From Anastrepha obliqua (taxonomy: Eukaryota; Arthropoda; Insecta; Diptera; Tephritidae), in assembly GCF_027943255.1 (NCBI RefSeq), contig NC_072894.1, positions 78,717,601 through 78,781,600 on the forward strand: a DNA stretch of 64,000 bases, given 5' to 3'. Positions 55,905 to 64,000 of this stretch are shown one piece after another. Positions within the stretch are counted from its first letter, which is position 1. Each line of letters begins with the position of its first letter. The translations under genes were made by a program, and so were the position numbers. Under the pieces are notes generated by a model. It was not told the DNA's origin. It worked only from the letters and a program-made list of their open reading frames with translations, and did not search any database.

Positions 55905-58900
55905 AAAAATCACTTCAACTTGGTATAAAAATCTTTAAAATTTTTTTTAATCTATTTTGTTAGTTCAAATAGAAGAGAATTTAATACTGAAGGTAGCAAG
56001 CTATGATTCATTTCAAAGGTTCATTAGTTTTTTTTCATTCATGTACGCCAATTCAAAGAAATCATAAAAATGAAAATTCGAGAAAAGAAGATATATTATA
56101 TATGCATCTCCATCCCACAATGGGCACCAAACTTGAGTCTACCCCATAGTGATCAAGCGCAAGTCCATTCACCGCCACCCAAATGCTTAGAAGGACGGCT
56201 GGTAGACTTCGCGGCTATTCATCGAACGCTGGACAAGTACACCAACTTGGAAGGTCTTAGATTCTTTAAACCATGAATCGAAAGCGCTCGAGGGAATTTC
56301 TGCTTCTAAAAGTCTCATCTTTCGGTTACTGTGGGAGTCCTATCGGAGCGTTTTCCACTAGTTATCTATGCGGTGGAGAATTTCTCATTACTTTGAGTCC
56401 GTTTCGTGGCAGCGATTTGGCGCTTGTTAGGTCACGTTTGAGCACGAGTTGAGCTTGCCATGTGCATGAAAATAAGTGTTAATGAGATTGTTACGAATTA
56501 GGTACACGCTATTACTAAGAAATTATAATAAAATTGTAAGTCATACAGAAAGAGTTACTTTTTCTGAATAAATAAAAATTTGCTACTGTCTTCGAAATTT
56601 CTCAAAAGCTACACAGAACTCGTCAAATACCATATTAAGGCTAAATTAAATGGCAACTGCTTTGATTTGCGTGAATTACTACAATAATGACCACCCAAGT
56701 TTATGAGGCACATCGGAGTCTTGCCCAACGTTTGCCGCCCTTAACAGCGAGTAATTTTTTTCCTCATTTTTCCGTACAAAGTATTTTGTTGTAAGTATGC
56801 ATGCACGTTTGCTTCTTTCTTTGGCCGAAGGGCAAATGTTTCGTAAAATAAATTTTTGTCATTATTTGTGCGCGTCAAGGTGCGTCCAAGTAAGTAATTG
56901 ACAACGTTTCGCAGACCAACAATGCCAAATAAAATGAGGCAAACAGTTGGAAGGCAAAAATTAAAAAATAAAACACAAAATTCATTTCTGTACTACAATT
57001 TGGGTACTTCGCTTTGGGCGTAAAAATTTCCGACTTACATATAGTACGTACATACAAAAGTATATTTGCGGTTGCACGGTGTGTTTGATGAATTGCCATC
57101 GCCCGGCTAAAGTTGGGTTGGAGTACAGGTGTGCTTGTTCGCATACTTTACGTTTTGGCACTTACTGTGGCGCCAGTGTTGCAGTCTAAAAGCTTTATAA
57201 CTATGTTTGGCGCCTTCTGCCTGCCACAAGTTACACGCAATGGTCGTACTCGTACAAGCGCTCAGTACATGCCACACCCCAAAAAGGAAGTTGCCTTTTT
57301 ACTAGTTGTGGGTAAATGTACATAATTATGTATGTATGTTTATTAGAGTTATCACTTGCCCTACACAAAAGCATTAGTACTGGCTTTACAGTGGAAGTTG
57401 CAATTTTTTATATTTTAAAACTTTTACCAAAGTATTTCGGAAAAACATAAGCTGGACCGACTTGAAAGTACCTCCAAAATTCTCATTATTTTCATTCCAT
57501 TGTTAATACTTTTTGGAATTTTTTATAGACCGTTTAAGTTTAACCTATTCTATAAGTATTATGTGGGGTAATTTTTTGGAAGCAAATATTTAAAAAACTA
57601 ATTTTATTTATAAAAAATTCGAGGCACCCTAATGTACCCTGGTAAGGTGAAGCAGTAAGTAGCATGCAAGCAACGCGACAATTGCCCCTTCGTACACTTC
57701 AATCAATATTTCTTACATTTCCTTTTTGTGTTCGTCTGCCGCCTCTAAATGCACTGGAGAACTGGAGGAAACCTTGGTTTGGCGTTGAATGGCGAATGGG
57801 AAATATGTTTTATTATAATTAAATGAATTTGATATTTATGCGGTAACCTTGTATGTAGGGTGCCGCAGTTCTGTATTTCCAACGACGGCCATTCAAGGAA
57901 ACTTCTGGGAAAGCCCAAATTGCTGTTGACTGACTTGCCATCATGGCAAGGCAATTACGGTACGATTATACGCTAAGTGACAAAGGCAATCTTTTGTATA
58001 GGAAAAGGAGGAAATTTGAACTTCATAGTAACTAAAATATGTGGGTAGTGATTAAAATGAAGCCTCTGATGAAACTCATTCTAACTATTTGCAACCTTGC
58101 GAACTATTAAGAAATATAATTTAAGTAAACACAGTGCTTGTGTCTTGATTGATGATCTCCTGGCGTTCGAAAATATATTCATAATTTAATGCTGCATAGT
58201 AGATGCAGCAGATTAACTGATTCCACACCATAAAAAGTGAGCTGATTTCCTCTGTCAAGCAAAAAGCCAGTATCATCACCATACAAGAAACTCGTGCGAT
58301 GGGACAAAAAAAGACGATCAGTGAACTTTGTAAACTTTTTTACAACTGTCATGCCAGCTTTGCTACCAATGTCATTCCGTTAGACAGACTTTACTAGACA
58401 TTTCTTGAGCAGCTTAGGTGCCAAGGCCCGGTATAAATAAAAGGATAAGCGGCACATAAGATGACTTCTGCGAGTGTTTAGATGCCGCCCAGAGCTCTGT
58501 CTCGCTCACGATATCAAATGAAATCCGTGACAAAATGGTAGCATAGCAACATTCTCACCAATTTGTGATTTTATTTTATTTGTTGAATAGCCAATAATTT
58601 TTTATAAAAGTATAGCTCATTGTCTAACAGAAATCCAAATTAGAAATAATTTCACTTTATACAAAAATTTGAAAAATTTCATAAAATGTTCAGCCCAACT
58701 TCACTGTTAATTATAATTTCTAAAAAGATTTGTGACATTTTTTGACTTATTAAATTTTAGTACAATGAGATGAAATTATAAGTTTGTTGATAATACCGTT
58801 AGTTTTCATAATTTTTTCCCCTATAATTTTCTTAATATACTCGTAAAAATATTTTTTTATATGGAACAAAAAAATATTTTTTTATATGGAACATCGTCAG

Positions 58901-60460
58901 CAGCTGTGGCAATTTTAAGGCTAGGTTAAAAAAAATGGTATTGATCATGAATCCATCTCTCACCTGTGAGGGGATGACTGAGTCGATATGAAAAGTGACG
59001 CTTTAGTCAGAAGGTAAGTAGATACTTAGCGAAATGGGTACGTTACGCTCGAAGCCCCATACTGCAACTTCTACTCGTACCAACTTCTGACAGAAGGAAA
59101 TATCAAGTATTGTTTTTGATGGGGCCTGACAGTCTAGTGATAGATTTCTTGAATTTAGAAGTGGAAGACCAGCTGCAGATCTCATTGCACTTATAAAATA
59201 TTGACAATTTTATTAAATAGAGAGAAACCACTTTCTGTCTAGAGAATTTGGACCGAAATTGTTTCCATTTACTTGGAGTCTATAGTAAGGCAAAAAAATA
59301 CTTTTTAACCACACCCAAGTATTTTTTATTTGTGTTTCATTGTCAAAAAACTGCATTGTCTATTTGGCCCAAGCAAATGACAGTTAATAATTGACTATGG
59401 TGTTCAATCGCGCAATGCGTCGCCTGTCAGAATTGCTATTTTCTCCTTTGCACAATAAGATTTAACGTCAGAATTTATTATCAGTTATTAGTAAGCTTTT
59501 TTATTTTTTTAGAGACGTTTTTTCATTTGCACATTTCCCCACTTTAAGGTTTATAGGTATAAAACGATAGAAAATTGCTGACTTTTTATGTGGCTGCACC
59601 ATTGCAATATGCATTTACAATTCAATTTGCATGCGAGACGCAAACCTATAAATCTAATGGGCATACGAGGAGTGCTGTGACGGCGGCTAATGGCGTTCGG
59701 TTGCTTGCAGTTAATGTCTTATTTTTACTTCTTGTTGAGTCAATATTTATTGCGAGTCTTGCGAAACTTGGCCAGGACATTTTTACGAGCGGGTGCTGAA
59801 ATCTGTCCTATTAGGTGGGTTTACCACGCAATTAAATTGATAAGATGGCTTTAATGCAGTCACAGTTAAAAAGTCTTTATGTATGTAATATGTACCTACT
59901 AGAGTGGGCCTTATTTTTCCGACAAATCGTATGGTATTTTTACAAATAATTCTAAGATGAACTGTAGAAGCAACCATAGGTCGGAAATCACTTTCGAGCC
60001 AAAATTTCAGCAGCAAATTTAAACTATTTGTGTTACACATGGAGAAATCGATATACACGCAAACCAAGAGCTCAAATATAATAAATTTCTAGTTTTTTCA
60101 CAGAACGTCTGAATTTTGTTCAAAGGACCTTGAGGTTTTAACAAGGGTAAGTGGTTTCAAAGAAAGTCGTAAGGTACAGAAGCGTGGATATCAAATGATA
60201 GACTTTTTTTTCGCAGAAGTTCTGTGGCAATACACCACGAAAATTTACTTTAAAGTTATCTGCTTAAAGTTTCTTCACGATTTCCATTCAAATCTCTTAA
60301 CAAAGTTTTATTATTCTTTAGAAATTTTTAAAGGCTTAAATTTGTGTTGGTGTTAGTGCGTATAACAATCAGCATAATATATTTAAAAGACATGTATGAG
60401 GTATTTCACACCGTTAAGGAAAAAAATTCTCAAAAATCAACAATCAAAACTTCTTGAAGG
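55905..60460. other. Long stretch without a recognised gene
   Basis: No transposase, RT or host-protein motif was convincing. A 24-bp unit ending TTTATATGGAACA is tandemly doubled at about 58848-58894. A weak endonuclease-like IQETRAMGQ occurs near 58283, too short to call. Intronic if the host gene continues downstream. Confidence 0.4.
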
Positions 60461-60469
60461 GTAGGTAGG

Positions 60470-61790
60470 TGAAGGTAGGAGAAATGGTTGAAGTGCCAGT
60501 CTGGCACTCCTCAAGTAGCACTAAAGCGTCTTTTTGATACCATTATGAGACCTCCAACAGGCAGATATCTTCAGCCAGCCAGAGCTCTTGATATAATGGA
60601 GAAGATTGATGGGATTTAGGTTGGCGCACTGCTCCAGGCAGTCGAAGAAAGGAGCACCCAATGATCTCAATCGTCTAGCTGCCAAACCCGGACATTTACA
60701 GAGAAAGTGCTCAACAGTCTTCTTCTCTGACAGGACCCCACAGCTTTTGCACTGGGAGTTAAATGGTAGTCCTAGCTTTCCCGCGTGTGTGCCGATAGTC
60801 CAAAGACCGGTAAACACAGCTAGGAGTTTGGAAATTGAATGGCGAAGAATCCAAAGGATTTTCTGAGTCCTTCGTATATCATATTGGGACCAAAGGGTTT
60901 TCGAAATACCGCACGAATAAATGGAGTTCCATCTTTTCCGCGCTTTCCTGAGAAATAATTTGTGCAGTTCCCCTTGAGGCCAATTCAGTCCTCTTCCTGG
61001 CAAGCTCATTAGCAATTTCCTTTCCTCCTATGTTCCTGTGTGCTTGAAACCAGATCAGAGAAATGTTACATGCACACTAGGGCGGGTCGATTTAAAAATC
61101 GCTCATTGCTCTGTGAAAATCGTATTCTAGGGATCAAAATAAGAAATTTTGACAAAGGAACCATACCTCTAAAACGAATTCTGAGTTCTGAAGTTCGACC
61201 CAAATTGGGGGTTCTTCGGCACAGTTTCTCATTTTGATCCCTAGAATATGATTTTCACAGAGCAATGGGCGATTTTTTTTCCTCCCCACAAATCGACCCG
61301 GCCTAATGCACACCCAAGAGATTTGATCTCCTCCTTACAGGAGTTTACTAGTTTCGTTCTGCACCATGGCGTCGTCAGAGCCTTAATCGCGGGCTGACTA
61401 TTGGAGAAAATGTTAATATCTCCCTCGCTCCCGCGTTCCCTAAGTATTTTGCATGCCTGCGGGATCGCAAAGACTTCTGCTGGAAAAACACTAGCAGTAT
61501 TCGGCAGTTTAAAAGAGATAGATACATTTAGAGAATTGAGAGAAAACCCCCGCTTCGACTCCCGATTCCATCTTGGAACCGTAAATGAAGACAGAGGTGC
61601 AAGCTTCGGTGCAGATTTTTCCCTCGATGCAAAGATTGCCCTAGCACAACCCTCAAACTTTAGTTTGCGGATAGAGAGATCTGTTCGAAGTTGAGGGCTA
61701 AAAAGAGTAACCGTTTCGTATTGAACAAATCGGCCCGAAATAAAAATCCTCCTGGCTAAGCAAGAGAACAAAACTTAGCCGTCTCTGGAA
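60470..61790 (-). mobile_element. Non-LTR family N1, reverse copy, split by a hAT-like MITE
   Basis: From 61790 downward: degraded sequence, then RNase H with SFTVPRWNRESKRG-type frame shifts around the DGS motif, FKLPNTASVFPAEVFAIPQA, NIFSNSQPAIKALTTPW (catalytic DSQ is NSQ) and NSCKEEIKSLGCA. A 228-bp MITE follows (61078-61305), after which CNISLIWFQAHRNIGGKEIA continues the same domain. From 61015 to about 60521 one frame gives GELHKLFLRKARKRWNS, KTLWSQYDIRRTQKIL, LAVFTGLWTIGTHAGKLGLP, the knuckle CKSCGVLSEKKTVEHFLCKC and LRSLGAPFFDCLEQ. The tail is a GGTA-rich run near 60462-60480. Confidence 0.85.
61078..61305. mobile_element. hAT-like foldback MITE with 8-bp target duplication
   Basis: Ends read TAGGGCGGGTCGATTT from 61078 and TAGGCCGGGTCGATTT inward from 61305. 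After a 13-bp indel the arms pair again for about 50 bp (CATTGCTCTGTGAAAATC, ATTCTAGGGATCAAAAT). ATGCACAC is duplicated at 61070-61077 and 61306-61313. TAGGG-type ends with 8-bp duplications are typical of hAT. There is no coding capacity. The uninterrupted relative at 35743 shows the pre-insertion order. Confidence 0.88.
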
Positions 61791-61799
61791 GTCATTGAG

Positions 61800-64000
61800 A
61801 CCATACTTTGTATCTTTGAAATGCGCTAAGGACTGTTCCTTTCAATTATCGTAATGTTTTAATTTTCGTTACTTCTCTACCCGACCATTTAAGGCAGCAC
61901 TTACCTGCTTGACAGATGCCTGAATTGGACCAACAACCTTTATGAGTTACCTTCACAAGCATGGCTCGCCCTGATAGCGTGGGAACCCCCTTCAAAATAA
62001 GACATATAACACTGCACAACACCAATAAAAAAGTGTAATAACAACGCTTTGACAACGATTGTTCGTAAAGAAGCTCCAGGATATAGGGATATGTGCCGAG
62101 ATTTTTAAACTTTTTTTAAACTATATTTTAATATTAATTGATACGCTTTATTTTTGGGTTTATTTTTGGGCTTTGGGTAAAAAGAATTGTAGTCGAAATA
62201 TTCCACATAAAATTGTGGAACTTATTACGTGTCTTTGATGCAAGAAATTTGCATGATTATTGTTGTAACTAACTGCAAGGTTTGAGGAATGCTTTTCAAA
62301 GGGACAATCCTTTGAAGGGTATAAATTCAGGCCGATTCAGTATGAATCCGATATGATTATGTAAGCCTTTTCAGTTTGTTTACTTGAATTAACAAAACTT
62401 TTATGTGAATTGAATTAAAAGTGGCTTATTTCTTGGTCTCATATACAACATTCTGTTGGCGGCATCCGACTATTTGGTAAAAGGTTATGTTGTTTGGTTA
62501 CATTGCAATCGGCCCTACTTGCAGTTCCGTTGGCTGTCAATTCGATTCAATTCAATTTTTGAATTAAACCGAGCGAAATGCAAAGTTCATTTTCACTTTG
62601 ATACTAAACTGAGAAATACAATTTTCTCAAGCTTTTGGATCTCTGTCTGCTGCGGACACACTTGAGGATCTCAAGTCCGTAATGAAAGTCTTTTTCTTGA
62701 CTTGAAGCTCTGCTTTATTTCACATGATTTCCCATTACCATCCTGTGCTGTGAGTTATTCCGTTGCAATTAACTTATTTTATTATGTCCTTTCATTTTTT
62801 TTTGTAAATCTACTTTCCCTTTTTAGTTGCTATCAAGTGTTAATATTTTACTTAACTTTCACTTCGTTAAATTTTCCATTTCCTCTCTGCTTGGACGTCA
62901 TTACTTTATCTGATATGTCAGTTCTGCAGTGAAATTAAAAATAAGTCTTATCTTACTACATTCCAATTCGTTGCGCTTTTCTCACCTCAAAACCAAGCAA
63001 AAATCGAAAAACAAAAAACAAAAACTACAAAAAAAAAAAAATACAAACATAAATCGCTCCATTTTCATTGTCCTTCACAAAAATCTTTCAATGTTGCTGT
63101 TGTACTTTTATCTTTTCCCTTTCATCGCGAATTGTTGCATTTGTAATGGCAATAGAGCTTTTCTAACCGCCAATGTCCACAAAATATTCACTGACCCACT
63201 TGCCTGACACTTTGTTGGGCGATTACATGGTCATTGAATTGACGGGCCGAGCCTAACCGGCGGCGTCATATGTATGTTTGTATATATAGTCATATGTATT
63301 GTATATGTATGTACGTGTATGAATGTTACTTTAGTGAAGCTGTCGCCGCTGTAGCGATTGACTGGCTGCATTGCAATGCGACTGATAAATCGCGCCGAGC
63401 TAGCGTGCGAAACGCCCATATTTTTTCCAATTACGAAAACAGAAATCTCATAGCGCTCAAAATACAATCACTACAAAATTTATTTACTCCTTTTATTAAC
63501 AAAGTTTATCGCTTTGCAATTACAATTCATTTTCCAAGTGTATTTTTTTTTTTGTTCTCTGTTGGAGATTTTCACACATATTGAATCATATAAATTTCGT
63601 TCGGGTGTAAATTTTGTTGCATGAATGCATGATTTGTAGCACGTTTTGTCAGTACTATCGACTTATATTCCTATTATATGCATGTACTGATTTGGGTATG
63701 TGATGTAATATGTGGGGGGAGGTGCGAGATGTTAAAATTTGAAAGTAGATATTTGACAGAAATAAAAAATTTTCATTCCAACCTTTCGGTTCACTTGGTG
63801 ATTATAAGCAAGAGAATGACTCACCTAAAATCAGTTAGGTGGTCACTACTGCACCATTTAAGTAGAAAAATAATTGTAACTGTAAGCTAAAAACATGGCT
63901 GAGTACGATTTTTGCTCAAAGGTTTAACATTTTTTTGTTTACTCTAGGCCAGCTTATTTCGAAACATCAAAATGTGACATTTGAGTCTGGTCACAATATT
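61800..64000. other. No gene recognised to the window end
   Basis: A minus-strand open frame near 62100-61846 has a hydrophobic stretch, a Cys-rich end and an internal GTAAGT, but no suitable ATG. Other frames (for example 62929-63207, Lys-rich from A-tracts) look compositional. Confidence 0.4.

Noticed and set aside
58240..58400. IQETRAMGQ-like endonuclease motif
   Set aside because: A single short motif with no other endonuclease signature around it.
61846..62100. Possible signal peptide plus Cys-rich exon with GTAAGT on the minus strand
   Set aside because: No suitable initiator Met before the hydrophobic stretch, the frame stays open upstream, and it adjoins a decayed retroelement.
1..64000. 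CRISPR arrays, bacterial operons, rRNA
   Set aside because: No regularly spaced repeats, no ribosome-binding-site/operon structure and no rRNA-like conserved blocks; the sequence is clearly eukaryotic.

Overview
This window looks like AT-rich euchromatin from a fly, most likely a tephritid fruit fly. The evidence is the dense Tc1/mariner remnants, tRNA-headed short repeats of the kind I associate with Bactrocera and Ceratitis type genomes, I/R1-like and Jockey-like non-LTR fragments, TATG/TACA-rich simple sequence, and one coding exon with insect-style splice sites. The species cannot be fixed from the sequence alone.

Only one convincing host gene piece is present. It is a plus-strand first coding exon (42607-43898; 431 in-frame codons, the last completed by the intron's first base, ending at a GT donor) of a Ser/Thr/Asn-rich protein I could not name. 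A probable 5' UTR start (acceptor near 42268) and a short upstream ORF precede it. Its downstream exons must lie beyond position 64000. The sequence after 43898 is therefore intron. The 42 kb before it is upstream intron or intergenic DNA.

Almost everything else recognisable is mobile DNA. Left third (1-21.4 kb): mariner-like remnants at 0.85-2.4, 6.4-6.8, 8.8-9.3, 13.1 and 17.4-17.8 kb; a 5'-truncated non-LTR element at 4.5-6.2 kb; a TTAA-flanked hairpin MITE at 9.46 kb; a Tc1-like element with both termini and a probable 96-bp intron at 14.0-15.5 kb; two more Tc1 pieces at 16-17 kb; and TTAA-flanked elements at 18.6-19.5 and 20.5-21.4 kb. Middle (21.4-42 kb): an irritans-like mariner with both ends (24.7-25.9 kb), a degraded mariner (27.6-28.7 kb), a head-to-head palindrome of tRNA-like SINE units (31.1-31.4 kb), a Helitron/Helentron scrap with an endonuclease-like domain (31.9-32.3 kb), a second tRNA-headed repeat (32.5-33.05 kb), a non-LTR 3' end (35.7-36.5 kb) and two DD37D-type mariners (38.6-39.9 and 40.8-41.6 kb). 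Right third (44-64 kb): a mariner (44.7-45.6 kb), a second TTAA element of almost the same length as the 18.6-kb one (46.6-47.5 kb), a Jockey-like RT remnant, a Tc1 scrap (52.6-53.1 kb), a mariner split by a SINE (54.4-55.4 kb) and a non-LTR copy split by a hAT-like MITE (60.5-61.8 kb).

No transposase here is intact. Every coding copy carries stops, frameshifts or deletions. The most interesting signal is that the two TTAA-flanked elements (899 and 897 bp, different terminal sequences) both carry on the minus strand an exon-like peptide with a shared I-L-x-A-x-E-x-L-Y-G-x-G-I-x-D pattern. In both, the peptide is followed at once by a GTAAGT splice-donor match.
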